Part shown: piece by piece, positions 53,510 through 62,582 of the stretch
Layout: each line of letters begins with the position of its first letter
Position numbering within the stretch: position 1 is the stretch's first letter
Origin: Isoptericola cucumis
GTDB lineage: Bacteria; Actinomycetota; Actinomycetes; Actinomycetales; Cellulomonadaceae
Direction of reading: 5' to 3'
Assembly (NCBI RefSeq): GCF_014635665.1
Contig: NZ_BMDG01000011.1
Coordinates: 114,574 to 178,573, forward strand
DNA: 64,000 bases
The notes under the pieces: generated by a model
What the model was told of the DNA's origin: nothing
Databases searched by the model: none
The model's input: the letters and a program-made list of their open reading frames with translations, nothing else
Made by a program: the position numbers and the translations under genes

Positions 53510-54553
53510 TCAGACGGCGGGAGCCTCGGGTCGGATGCCCGGTACCAGCGGCCTTCTGGCCAGGTCGTCGTCGCCGGGCACGTCGGGAACGTGGCCGGAC
53601 GACGTGTGACCGCCGAGGTGGACACCCTCGAGCAGGTCCAGAGCGGGTCGGTACTTGTTGAACGTGTACACGTGGATGCCGGGGGCGCCGGCGTCGAGCA
53701 CGCGCTGGGCGAGCTCCACGCCGCGCGCCGTCCCGTAGGCGTGCTGGGCCTCCGGGTCCGGCAGCGCGTCGAGGGCGTCCAGCAGGTGCTGGGGCGCCCG
53801 GACGCCGGTGAGCTCCTCGACGCGACGGAGCCGGCGCGGCTCGGTCGTGGGCAACAGCCCCGCGAGGATCGGGATCGTCACGCCGGCCGCGCGGGCCTCG
53901 GTGACGAAGTCGGTGTACGAGTCGGCCTCGTAGAACAGCTGGGTGATGGCGAAGCCGGCGCCGGCCTGCTGCTTCTCCAGCAGGCGCTGCACCTCCTGGG
54001 TACGGGTGGTCCCGGCCTGGACGTTGCCGTTCGTGAACGTCGCGACGGCGATCGTCATCGGCCGGGCTGCCCCGCGCAGGGCGCTGCCGGGGTCGGCGGC
54101 GCAGCGGCGGGACTCCACCTCGCGCAGGAGGTGGACGAGCTCGACGGACGAGTGCACGCCGTCCGCCGGCGGACGCCAGTCGGGCTGGTCCTGGGGCGGG
54201 TCGCCGCGCAGGGCCAGGAAGGCGCGGGTGCCGGCGTCGAGGAAGTCGTCGATGACGGCGGACACGTCCTCGCGGGACGCGCCCACGCAGGTCAGGTGCG
54301 CCACCGGCAGCACGGGCGTGCCCTCGAGCAGGCGCTCCACGACCTGGCGCGCCGTCGCCCGGTCGCCGCCGCCCGCGCCGTACGTCACCGACACGAAGTC
54401 CGGGTGCGTCGCGACCAGGCGTCGGGCCGTCTCCCAGAACTTCGGCGCGGCGTGCGGCCGGCGCGGCGGCATCATCTCGAACGAGACCGTCGGGCGTGCC
54501 GGCAATGCCGGCTGAGCTGCCGGGGTGGGCGAAGGGGTTGCCTCTGCGACCAT
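53510..54553 (-). CDS. metF: 5,10-methylenetetrahydrofolate reductase
   Basis: 347 residues. After a 22-residue Ala/Pro-rich lead come [55 protein letters not shown] and [15 protein letters not shown], the FAD- and folate-binding motifs of the family. It makes 5-methyl-THF for MetE. It starts 9 nt after a SAM-I riboswitch and heads the metF-metE operon. Confidence 0.95.
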   Translation of the reverse strand: MVAEATPSPTPAAQPALPARPTVSFEMMPPRRPHAAPKFWETARRLVATHPDFVSVTYGAGGGDRATARQVVERLLEGTPVLPVAHLTCVGASREDVSAVIDDFLDAGTRAFLALRGDPPQDQPDWRPPADGVHSSVELVHLLREVESRRCAADPGSALRGAARPMTIAVATFTNGNVQAGTTRTQEVQRLLEKQQAGAGFAITQLFYEADSYTDFVTEARAAGVTIPILAGLLPTTEPRRLRRVEELTGVRAPQHLLDALDALPDPEAQHAYGTARGVELAQRVLDAGAPGIHVYTFNKYRPALDLLEGVHLGGHTSSGHVPDVPGDDDLARRPLVPGIRPEAPAV

Positions 54554-54561
54554 GCGTCACT

Positions 54562-54663
54562 CCATCGGACCTGGTGTTGAGCACCTTCGTCCTCGGGAGG
54601 CTTCCGTCGGAGAACGGGTTGCTGCGGCGTCGTCGAGCCAGGACTCTCGGCCGCTCTGGATGG
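54562..54663 (-). promoter_or_regulatory. SAM-I (S-box) riboswitch of metF-metE
   Basis: Minus-strand order: CCATC (P1 5' arm, 54663), CAGAGCGGCCGAGAG, GACGCCGCAGCAACC, GGTGCTCAACACCAG, and GATGG (P1 3' arm, 54566-54562). These are the P1, P2/kink-turn, P3 and P4 landmarks of S-box RNAs. The 3' arm of P1 runs directly into the ribosome binding site (GATGGAG) of metF, so ligand-stabilised P1 would hide it: translational shut-off by SAM. Confidence 0.82.
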
Positions 54664-54674
54664 CTTGGGTCTCG

Positions 54675-54680
54675 ATCGTA
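54675..54680 (-). promoter_or_regulatory. Candidate -10 of metF-metE
   Basis: TACGAT on the minus strand, 11 nt before the riboswitch P1 helix; the -35 is unclear. Confidence 0.35.
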
Positions 54681-54792
54681 GGCGCCGTCCGTGATGCGAG
54701 CCAGCGCCGGTCCGGTCCATGAGATGTCGTGCCTCGACCGGCGCGCCCCGCGCCGCACCCGCCGGCACCCTCGGGCCGGAGGGCTGCGGGGG

Positions 54793-54821
54793 TTGCAGGA
54801 CATCAGACGTCTGACTAGTGT
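54793..54821 (+). promoter_or_regulatory. Promoter with embedded operator for the sialidase gene
   Basis: TTGCAG (54793-54798) and TAGTGT (54816-54821) are 17 nt apart. The spacer holds a perfect 12-bp palindrome TCAGACGTCTGA (54803-54814), similar to sites of FCD-type GntR regulators. The leader would be about 90 nt. No such regulator is encoded nearby. Confidence 0.6.
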
Positions 54822-54920
54822 GCTGAATCGTGACCGGTTCGACACCGAACCGCTCGCTTGCGATCACGATGTGTCCGGCAACGATGCCGTCGCCGCGACC
54901 GATCCGGAAGGCACGCATCA

Positions 54921-57900
54921 ATGATGAAGCGCCCGCTCCTCGCGACGGCGATCGCGGCAGCCCTCCTGCTCGCCCCCCTGCCGGCGGTCGCGTCGGCCGC
55001 TGCACCGGCAGCGGACCCTCCCGCGACGGCCGACGGCCGCACCTCAGGCGGCCTCCCCTTCACGGACGTCGCGTCGAGCTACAGCGACGGGTTCGCACGG
55101 TCCCGCATCCCCGCCCTGACGACCGCGCCGAACGGTGACCTGCTCGCCGTCTACGACGGCCGCCCGACGATGGCCGACCTCGCGTCCGACATCGCGGTCG
55201 TGATGCGCCGCAGCACCGACGGCGGGCACACCTGGGGGCCGCAGCGGCTGATCCGCGGGGACGACGAGATCAACGGGTACGGGGACCCGAGCGTCCTCGT
55301 GGACCGCGAGACCGGCCGGATCTTCGTCTTCCACGCCTCCTCGGTGAACCAGGGCTACGCGGGCTCCGGGACCGGCAACGACCCCGACGACCCCGACATC
55401 CTGCACCCGGACTACAGCTACAGCGACGACGACGGCCGCACCTGGAAGCACCGGCGCCTCACCGCCACCCTCAAGGACCCGTCCTGGGGCGGGATGTTCG
55501 CCGCCTCCGGCGAGGGCATCCAGCTGCGCCAGGGCCCGCACGCCGGGCGCCTGATCCAGCAGTACGTCGTCCGCGCCGAGGGTGGGAACCACGCGGTCAG
55601 CGCGTACAGCGACGACCACGGCGAGACATGGCACGCGAGCGAGACGGTCGGCCCGGGCGCGGACGAGAACAAGACCGTGGAGCTGTCCGACGGGAGCGTG
55701 CTGCTGAACAGCCGCGCCGCCCCGTTCCGGCAGGTCGCCCGCTCGACGGACGGCGGCGAGACCTACACGCCGTTCGAGGCCGACCGCGAGCTCGTCGACC
55801 CCGCCAACAACGGCTCGATCGTCCGCGCCTATCCCGACGCCGCACCGGACGACCCGCGGTCGTCGATGCTGCTGTTCAGCAACACCGAGGACGACGGGAT
55901 CCGCCGCAACCTCACGATCAAGATGTCCTGCGACGACGGCGAGACCTGGCCGGTCCGGAAGGTCGTCGAGGAGGGCGCCGTCGGGTACTCGACCCTGACC
56001 CCGCTCGGCGACGGCAGCTCGGACGACGACCTGGGTGGCCGGTACGGCCTCCTGTTCGAGCGCGCCGGCTACCAGCACATCTCGTACACCGAGCTCGACC
56101 TCGACTGGCTCGACGGCGTGTGCGCGCCGCTCCAGGTCGAGGCGGTCGGGGAGCTCGCCGCCGGGGAGCGGACGCCGCTGTCGGTGACGGTCACCAACCA
56201 GTCCGGGAGCACCGTCCCCGCCGGCCGCGTCACCCTGGACGAGCAGGACGGCTTCGCCGCCGGCCGCGTCGTCGTACCGGCCCTCCGGCCCGGACAGTCC
56301 CGGTCGGTCCGGCTCGACGTGGAGCCGGGCGTGACGGTCGCCGACGGCGAGCACGACCTGTCGGTGCGATACACCGCCCAGGGATCGACCTCGTCCGTGC
56401 AGGCGGCCGTGACGGTGGACAACCCCGCGCCCGACGAGCGGGCGGAGCTCACGGTCACCCCCGTCCTCGACGCGATCTACACCGGGGGAGCGGGCGGCTA
56501 CGAGGGCGACCAGATCGCGCCGTGGATCCGGGTCGCGAACACCGGCAACATGCCGTTGAGCGCGATCTCGGCGACCGGACCGGACAACGCGCGCTCGTGC
56601 GACCGGCCTCGCGCGCTCGCCCCGGGCGACTCCTACGTCTGCCGCAGCGTGCGGCACACGGTGACCGCCGCGGACGTGTCCGCCGGCGCATGGCGCGCCA
56701 CGTTCGACTTCCGGGCCGAGGCGACGGGAGGGCGGGTCGTGACGACCTCGGCACCCCTGGCACCGGTCGACCTGGTCGGCCCGTCGGACCCGGCGTCCAC
56801 GACGTCGGTGTGGGTGCCCTCGGGTGCGTTCGAGGCGTCGTCGTTCGTCCGCGTCCCCCGGGTGGGCTCAGTCGGGCAGCCGCTCGACGAGGGGCGCACG
56901 CTGCGCCTGCAGGTGCCGGTCGCCGGTCGCGCGTCCGCCCAGCTGGCGGTGACCGCACCGCACGGCGCCTCCGACGTCGAGGTCGAGGTCACCCGCCTAC
57001 GCGGGCCCGACGGCAAGCTGCCCGCGGACGCCGTGGCCGTGCGCTACCCGCAGTACGTCCCGGACGAGGTGAACGGCGGCGTCGTCGCGGACCCGCTGCG
57101 CGACGTCGGCGCCGTCGACATCGAGCGCGGCCGCAACCAGGCCGCCTGGCTGACCGTCGAGGTGCCCGCCGGTACCGTGCCCGGCACCTACTCCGCCGAG
57201 GCCACCGTGCGCGACGCCCACGGCGTGATCGGTCGCTGGCCGTTCGTCGTCGACGTCCCGGACGTCGCGCTGCGCGCCATGGACCAGCGGCCGTTCGTCC
57301 TCGACCTGTGGGCGCACCCGGACGCCGTCGCCGACCACCACGGGGTCGAGCACTGGAGCTCCGAGCACTGGACCGGCCTGCGGCCCTACCTCGAGGACCT
57401 GGCCGCGCACGGCCAGGACGTCGTGAACGCGGCCATCGTCGAGGACCCGTGGACCATGTACGACGACGGGCAGCCGGTGCCGCAGACGGCGTCGTCGTAC
57501 CGCTCGACCGTCGAGTGGACGTGGGACGGGCAGAAGTTCTCCTTCGACTACACGAACTTCGACCGGTACGTCGAGGAGTCCGGCGACGCGGGCATCGACG
57601 GCGAGATCCACGTCTTCGCCATGCTCCAGTTCCGTGGCGCGGAGCTGCTCACCTACACGGACAGCCGGACTGGAGAGCAGGTCCGGGAGGAGGTCGAGCT
57701 CGGCGGCGAGCGGTACCGCGAGGGATGGCGGGCGTTCCTGCGCGACTTCCGCGCCCACCTGGAGGCCAAGGGCTGGTTCGAGCGCACCCGGCTCGCCTTC
57801 GACGAGCGGCCGTCGGCGACCATGGAGGTCGCCTACGACGTCATCGCGGACGAGGCACCCGCCTGGAGCGGCAAGGTGGCGCTCGCGGCGAACTCCCTCG

Positions 57901-59507
57901 CCGAGGCGGACCTGGCCCCGTTCATCAGCTTCAACTACTCGTTCCTGGACCAGGTCCCGGACGAGCTCATCGCGCAGCGGCGTGCCGAGGGCCAGCCGAC
58001 CCTCTTCTACACGTACTACGAGCCGCAGCTGCCCAACACGGTGACCGCGTCCCCGCCGGTCTCCACCCGTGCCCTGGGGTGGGTCGTGGAGCAGCGCAAC
58101 CTTGACGGGTACCTGCGATGGACGTACAACTCCTGGCCCGAGGACGTCTACCAGGACCCGTCGTACCGCTACGGGCAGGGAGACGAGTACCTCGTGTACC
58201 CCGGCGCGGACGGCCCCGTGTCGTCGATCCGCTGGGAGGTGTTCCGCGACGGGCAGGACGACGCCGAGGTGCTCGACCTGGCGCGCGCCGAGCTCGGCGA
58301 CGACGCCCCCGTGCTCCGGGAGGCGCTGGAGACCGTGGACGCCGACGCGGCGGACGAGGCGGCCACCTGGGCGACGATGCTGCAGCAGCGCGCCGACGTC
58401 GTGGACGCGATGTCGGCCGACGGCGCCGCGGTCACGGTCGACGCGCCGGCGGAGTCCGTCGCGTACGGCTCGACGGCCGAGCTCGACGTCGTGGTGACGG
58501 CCGGGAGCGACGGGCTGCAGGACGTCGAGCTCGACCTGCCCGCCCTGGCCGGGGAGAACGTGCAGGTCACCGCACTGGACGGGGACGACCTCGCGCCCGG
58601 GCAGAGCGGCACCTGGCGGGTGCGGGCCGACGTCCCCGACGGGGCCCGCAACCTGATGGTGCTCGCCGGGCAGGTGCTCGCCGGGGACCGGGAGGTGGGC
58701 TCCTTCACCTGGGTCCCGACCGTCGAGAGCCCCGTCGCGGCCGCCGGGCCGATCACCGTGGACCGGGCGAGCTCGCCGGACGCCACCGCACCCGTGGTCC
58801 TCGGCGTGCCCGTGCGCAACGCGTCGGCCGCCGCCGCGACGGTGCGCATGGACGTCAGCGGGCTGGACTTCTGGCGGGTGGACGCGGCGGACGTCGAGGT
58901 CGAGGTCGCGCCTCGCACCTCCACGGTGCTCGAGGTGCCGCTGCACCCCGACGGCGCCGTCGGTGCGAGCGTCGTGACCGCCGCGCTGTCCTTCGAGGGG
59001 CAGCAGCTGGCGGGCCCGACCTCGTTCGACCTCGTCTCGGGCGGCGTCCACGTCTCGGACCTCGCCTGGTCCGACGTGACCAACGGCTGGGGGCCGGTGG
59101 AGCGGGACCAGTCCAACGGTGAGGACGAGGCCGGCGACGGCCGCACCCTGAGCGTCGCCGGCCGCACCTACACCAAGGGCGTCGGTGCCCACGCCGTCTC
59201 CGGGCTCAGCGTCGACCTCGGCGGGACCTGCACGAGCCTGCGCACGGACTACGGCATCGACGACGAGATCGGCGGCGCCGCGAGCCTCCGGTTCGAGGTG
59301 CGCGGCGACGGGGAGCGGCTGTGGAGCAGCGACCTGGTGACCCGCGCGTCCGGCAACCAGCACGCCGAGATCGACGTGACAGGCGTCGAGCGGCTGCGGC
59401 TCGTCGTGAACGACGGCGGCAACGGCAACGGGCAGGACCACGCCGACTGGGCGGCTGCCTGGCTGGCCTGCGACGCCGGCGCCCACCCGCCGGAGGTGCG
59501 GGGATGA
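54921..59507 (+). CDS. Secreted exo-alpha-sialidase (GH33) fused to GH123-like glycosidase and NPCBM
   Basis: 1528 residues. Signal peptide 1-27. Sialidase propeller about 45-400: FARSRIPAL (RIP motif) and Asp boxes STDGGHTW, SDDDGRTW, SDDHGETW, STDGGETY. CARDB/NEW3-like beta domains cover about 410-650. A GH123/DUF4091-like region spans about 660-1110 (FVLDLWAHPDAV near 790, FDERPSATM near 958 with the likely Asp-Glu pair). Further Ig-like domains precede a C-terminal NPCBM about 1376-1520 (GRTYTKGVGAHA). It probably removes sialic acid and beta-GalNAc from host- or soil-derived glycoconjugates outside the cell. ATGA-coupled to the next gene. Confidence 0.85.
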   Translation: MMKRPLLATAIAAALLLAPLPAVASAAAPAADPPATADGRTSGGLPFTDVASSYSDGFARSRIPALTTAPNGDLLAVYDGRPTMADLASDIAVVMRRSTDGGHTWGPQRLIRGDDEINGYGDPSVLVDRETGRIFVFHASSVNQGYAGSGTGNDPDDPDILHPDYSYSDDDGRTWKHRRLTATLKDPSWGGMFAASGEGIQLRQGPHAGRLIQQYVVRAEGGNHAVSAYSDDHGETWHASETVGPGADENKTVELSDGSVLLNSRAAPFRQVARSTDGGETYTPFEADRELVDPANNGSIVRAYPDAAPDDPRSSMLLFSNTEDDGIRRNLTIKMSCDDGETWPVRKVVEEGAVGYSTLTPLGDGSSDDDLGGRYGLLFERAGYQHISYTELDLDWLDGVCAPLQVEAVGELAAGERTPLSVTVTNQSGSTVPAGRVTLDEQDGFAAGRVVVPALRPGQSRSVRLDVEPGVTVADGEHDLSVRYTAQGSTSSVQAAVTVDNPAPDERAELTVTPVLDAIYTGGAGGYEGDQIAPWIRVANTGNMPLSAISATGPDNARSCDRPRALAPGDSYVCRSVRHTVTAADVSAGAWRATFDFRAEATGGRVVTTSAPLAPVDLVGPSDPASTTSVWVPSGAFEASSFVRVPRVGSVGQPLDEGRTLRLQVPVAGRASAQLAVTAPHGASDVEVEVTRLRGPDGKLPADAVAVRYPQYVPDEVNGGVVADPLRDVGAVDIERGRNQAAWLTVEVPAGTVPGTYSAEATVRDAHGVIGRWPFVVDVPDVALRAMDQRPFVLDLWAHPDAVADHHGVEHWSSEHWTGLRPYLEDLAAHGQDVVNAAIVEDPWTMYDDGQPVPQTASSYRSTVEWTWDGQKFSFDYTNFDRYVEESGDAGIDGEIHVFAMLQFRGAELLTYTDSRTGEQVREEVELGGERYREGWRAFLRDFRAHLEAKGWFERTRLAFDERPSATMEVAYDVIADEAPAWSGKVALAANSLAEADLAPFISFNYSFLDQVPDELIAQRRAEGQPTLFYTYYEPQLPNTVTASPPVSTRALGWVVEQRNLDGYLRWTYNSWPEDVYQDPSYRYGQGDEYLVYPGADGPVSSIRWEVFRDGQDDAEVLDLARAELGDDAPVLREALETVDADAADEAATWATMLQQRADVVDAMSADGAAVTVDAPAESVAYGSTAELDVVVTAGSDGLQDVELDLPALAGENVQVTALDGDDLAPGQSGTWRVRADVPDGARNLMVLAGQVLAGDREVGSFTWVPTVESPVAAAGPITVDRASSPDATAPVVLGVPVRNASAAAATVRMDVSGLDFWRVDAADVEVEVAPRTSTVLEVPLHPDGAVGASVVTAALSFEGQQLAGPTSFDLVSGGVHVSDLAWSDVTNGWGPVERDQSNGEDEAGDGRTLSVAGRTYTKGVGAHAVSGLSVDLGGTCTSLRTDYGIDDEIGGAASLRFEVRGDGERLWSSDLVTRASGNQHAEIDVTGVERLRLVVNDGGNGNGQDHADWAAAWLACDAGAHPPEVRG

Positions 59508-60622
59508 CCGACCAGGACGGCGCGCGCTCGCGGCGCGGCGTGATCACGGCCGGCCTCGGCGTGGTTCTGGCGGGCGGCGCGGCGTCGGTCGCCGGGGCGC
59601 CGCCGGCCGTCGCGCGGCAAAGGGCCCGGGGCGCGGCCACCGAGGGCGGCCTGCCGGTCGTGCGTCCGGGCGACGACTGGGCCGAGGTCCTCGCGCGGAC
59701 GCCCCGGGTGCAGCTCGAACCCGGCGCCGTGTACACGCTCGGGGCGACGGTGTCGCTGCCGTCCGGCTGCCTGGTCGTCGGGAACGGCGCGACCGTGACC
59801 GTCGCGGACGACGGACTCACAGCGTTCGAGATCACCCGGCGCACCGACGTGACCCTCACCGGGGTGCGGCTGGTGGGTCGCGCTGCGGACCCCGCCGGTT
59901 CCGCGCCGGCGTTCGCCCACGTCGGCGTGCGGATCACCCGCAGCAGCGACGTCCGCGTGACCGGTTGCGACTTCGTCTCCTGGCGGGGCGCCGGGGTGGT
60001 AGTGACCGGCTCGGCGTCGGACGACTACATGGAGTACCGCACCCAGGTCGCGGGCAACACCTTCCACCGCTGCTACTTCGGGCTCTCGCTCACCGACCGG
60101 GCCGAGTACGGGAGCTGTCGCGGGAACACCTTCACCGGCTGCCGCCTGGCGATCTGGGCCTCGTCGGGTAACTGGAACGTCGCCGACAACGTGGTGGTGT
60201 CCTGCGACGGCGCCTACTACGCGATCGCGGCCACCAGCCCCTACGGCGCACTGGCGTCCGACAACTGGAACCACGGATCCGTCGTCGGGAACACGTTCAA
60301 CCATGCCAGCGCGGGAGGGGACGGGTGGGGAGGCAACCTGGCGTTCCCCCTCGGCGGCAGCCCGCGCGACCCGGGTTCCGGCGTCGTGGTCGAGGGCCTG
60401 CTCCCGCCGACCTTTGCGGGGAACACCCTCTGGTACACGGACATCACGGCGTCGCACCTGGCAGGCACACGGTGGCTGCTCTCCGGCTGCACGATGTCGA
60501 ACCTGACGATCCACCAGTCGGGCACCGTCCCTGTGCACCTGGTCGGCACGCAGGCCAACGGGGAGCAGAACCTGCCGCGCACGGTCGGCGAGGTGAAAGA
60601 CCTTCTGGCAGGCCTGGGCTGA
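59504..60622 (+). CDS. Secreted right-handed parallel beta-helix protein
   Basis: 372 residues, coupled by ATGA to the sialidase gene. Twin-arginine-type signal (SRRGVITAGLGVVLAGGAAS). From about residue 60 a pectate-lyase-like coil pattern: VYTLGATVSLPSGCLVVGNG, VTLTGVRLVG, VRVTGCDFVSW, VAGNTFHRCYFGLSL and VVGNTFNHA. Such folds are carbohydrate lyases, hydrolases or binding proteins; no catalytic triad can be assigned. Being co-translated with the sialidase suggests a role on the same glycans. Confidence 0.75.
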   Translation: MTDQDGARSRRGVITAGLGVVLAGGAASVAGAPPAVARQRARGAATEGGLPVVRPGDDWAEVLARTPRVQLEPGAVYTLGATVSLPSGCLVVGNGATVTVADDGLTAFEITRRTDVTLTGVRLVGRAADPAGSAPAFAHVGVRITRSSDVRVTGCDFVSWRGAGVVVTGSASDDYMEYRTQVAGNTFHRCYFGLSLTDRAEYGSCRGNTFTGCRLAIWASSGNWNVADNVVVSCDGAYYAIAATSPYGALASDNWNHGSVVGNTFNHASAGGDGWGGNLAFPLGGSPRDPGSGVVVEGLLPPTFAGNTLWYTDITASHLAGTRWLLSGCTMSNLTIHQSGTVPVHLVGTQANGEQNLPRTVGEVKDLLAGLG

Positions 60623-60646
60623 CGATGCCGCGTGGCCCGCACCCGG

Positions 60647-61549
60647 TCAGGGGACGAGCACGACCTTGCCGCCGGGGTGCCCGGACTCCACCAGCGCGTG
60701 GGCGCGCGGCGCGTCGGCCAGGGGCAGCACCGCCGCGACGGTGGTCGTGAGGTCGCCCCGTGCGAGCGCCGCGACGACGTCCGCCAGCTCGTCGGCGTCC
60801 TGCTCCGACCGGGAGCTGAACTCCACGCCGAGCCCCGCCGCGGAGTCGTCCGCGATGGTGACGATCCGGTCGGTGCCGCCGCGCAACATGATCGAGTCGG
60901 GCAGCACGCCGGCGCCGGTGGTGTCGAGGACGGCGTCCACGCCGGCGGGCGCGAGGGCCTGGACGCGCGCGACGAGACCGTCGCCGTAGGTGGTGGGCGT
61001 CGCGCCGAGCGCGGCGACCCGGCCCTGGTTGTCGGCCGACGCCGTCCCGACGACGCGGGCGCCGCGGCGGACCGCGAGCTGGGTCGCGAGCTCGCCCACG
61101 GAGCCCGACGCCCCGTGCACGAGCAGCGTCTCGCCGGGGCGCACGTCCAACCGGCGCAGCACGCGCTCGGCTGCCTCCGCCGCGACCGGGAGCGTGACGG
61201 CGTCGGTCGCGGCCAGGCCGTCCGGGACCGTCGCGAAGACCGCCGTGAGCGCCAGCTCCGCGTAGCCGCCGGAGGCGGCGAACCCGACGACCCGGTCACC
61301 GGGCACGACGCCGGTCACGCCCTCTCCGAGCGTGTCGACCACCCCCGCGACCTCGAGCCCGGGCACCACCGGGAACGCCGGCGGGCGCATGCCCGGGATC
61401 GGCGCGGCCCGCAGCTTCGTGTCCCACCCGTTGACGGCGGCCGCCTCCACGCGCACGCGCACCTGACCTGGGCCCGGCTCCGGCGCGGGCACCTGGGCCT
61501 GGTGCAGCACCTCCGGGCCGCCGAACGTCTCGAAAACCATCGCCAGCAC
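60647..61549 (-). CDS. NADP-dependent quinone oxidoreductase-like alcohol dehydrogenase (MDR superfamily)
   Basis: 300 residues, GTG 61549 with GAGGAGG upstream. GroES-like N-terminal domain (GPGQVRVRVEAAAVNGWDTK, VVPGLEVAGVVDTLGEGV) and Rossmann domain (LLVHGASGSVGELATQLAVR, GARVVGTAS). It lacks the catalytic zinc Cys, so it belongs to the zinc-independent quinone reductase branch. Substrate unknown. Confidence 0.88.
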   Translation of the reverse strand: MLAMVFETFGGPEVLHQAQVPAPEPGPGQVRVRVEAAAVNGWDTKLRAAPIPGMRPPAFPVVPGLEVAGVVDTLGEGVTGVVPGDRVVGFAASGGYAELALTAVFATVPDGLAATDAVTLPVAAEAAERVLRRLDVRPGETLLVHGASGSVGELATQLAVRRGARVVGTASADNQGRVAALGATPTTYGDGLVARVQALAPAGVDAVLDTTGAGVLPDSIMLRGGTDRIVTIADDSAAGLGVEFSSRSEQDADELADVVAALARGDLTTTVAAVLPLADAPRAHALVESGHPGGKVVLVP

Positions 61550-61579
61550 GTCGTCCTCCTCGGGTGGTGGTCCAGTGGG

Positions 61580-61749
61580 CTACAGCCGGAGCCCGGCCGG
61601 GTCCAGGGTGTCGGGCGTCCACAGCACGCCGTCGCAGTCCGACACCCGCCCGGCGCGGCCCGGTACCGCGCGGCCCCGCGTGCGACGAGCGCCCGCTCGA
61701 CCCGCGCGTACGGGCCCTCGTCGGTCGAGATGATGAATGCGCCTCGCAC
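61580..61749 (-). pseudogene. Small gene of unknown function, apparently frameshifted
   Basis: GTG 61749 is preceded by AGGAG at good spacing and encodes MRGAFIISTDEGPYARVERA, a sensible protein start. After about 33 codons the sensible coding switches frame to GRAGRVSDCDGVLWTPDTLD, ending at TAG 61580-61582, 31 nt before the oxidoreductase start. A single-base change near 61650 would join them into about 58 residues. No family recognised; a sequencing error is equally possible. Confidence 0.35.
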
Positions 61750-61844
61750 GCGTGCTCCTGGGGTGGGTTGTCGACGATCGTGCCCCGTCCCGCCCGGCGG
61801 GGCCAGCGATGCGGCGAGGCGACCGGGCCCCAGGTGAGATTCCG

Positions 61845-62237
61845 TCAGCTACCAGCGGCAGCTTCGGCATCCCACCCGACGCGGAAGGTGCCGCTGTCGA
61901 AGATCTCGACGACGGCCGGGCAGCCGGAGTAGTCGCCGGTCGCCGGGTCGATCGTCGCCTCGGTGGGCGCGAGGTGTCCCGTGGCGACGAGGTCGTGGAT
62001 GTCGTCAGCAGTGCCCATGAGTTCGATCAGCTCGTCCCATGAAACCTGGAGCCCGTGGGGCGAGCGAGCCACCTCGTCTTCCAGCTCAAGGATGGTCAGG
62101 CCGCGAATCCCCTTGCCGACGAGTTCCAGCTCGCGCAAGTACCAGACGAGGGATCCGGCATGCGATGCGTCAAGCGCTGCTCGCAACTGGTTGGTGAGCG
62201 TATCGCCTGAATCCCGGTGAATCTGATTGAGGTCCAT
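61845..62237 (-). CDS. Hypothetical protein in the toxin-immunity locus
   Basis: 130 residues from ATG 62237 (a TTG at 62267 is an alternative). Soluble and acidic, with LRAALDASHAGSLVWYLREL, ILELEDEVARSPHGLQVSWD and CPAVVEIFDSGTFRVGWDAE. Composition is less GC-rich than neighbours, typical for variable immunity cassettes. It follows barstar by 51 bp on the same strand, so it may be a further (orphan) immunity or accessory protein. No family recognised. Confidence 0.6.
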   Translation of the reverse strand: MDLNQIHRDSGDTLTNQLRAALDASHAGSLVWYLRELELVGKGIRGLTILELEDEVARSPHGLQVSWDELIELMGTADDIHDLVATGHLAPTEATIDPATGDYSGCPAVVEIFDSGTFRVGWDAEAAAGS

Positions 62238-62288
62238 TATTGGCCGCGACCTACAGTCGCTTGCCAAGAGGGACGAGATGGGGCACGT

Positions 62289-62582
62289 TCATTCGAGGCT
62301 GAACTCGAATCGCTCGTCCCATCCGTAGCTGGCATCTTCTTCTGCGATCCGGGCGAAAAGTCTGATGATCTTGGCGTACAGCTCATCGCCGAGGCTCGAC
62401 CGGCTCTCCTCTGCGTTCCTCCAGAAGATGTGAATGGGGCGCTCGATGTCGTTGGAGAGCCGGTCGCGGAGCGCTGCAAGATTGCGACCGTAGTAGGGGC
62501 CGAAGTCGAGCTGGCGCTCCAGGGCTTGGTGGAGGTCGAGCTCGGAACGGATGCCAGTTCCGTCAAGAATGACGTCGACCAT
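62289..62582 (-). CDS. Barstar-family RNase inhibitor (immunity protein)
   Basis: 97 residues. ATG 62582 overlaps the toxin stop (TAATG) and has GAGGTGG 8 nt upstream. The barstar core is clear: ILDGTGIRSELDLHQALERQ and LDFGPYYGRNLAALRDRL, with the acidic helix that plugs the barnase active site. It is the cognate inhibitor of the barnase-type toxin encoded directly upstream; co-translation ensures that no toxin is made without inhibitor. Confidence 0.9.
   Translation of the reverse strand: MVDVILDGTGIRSELDLHQALERQLDFGPYYGRNLAALRDRLSNDIERPIHIFWRNAEESRSSLGDELYAKIIRLFARIAEEDASYGWDERFEFSLE

Noticed and set aside
50631..53609. Very long plus-strand open frame opposite metE
   Set aside because: High-GC antisense shadow; the minus strand encodes an unmistakable MetE.
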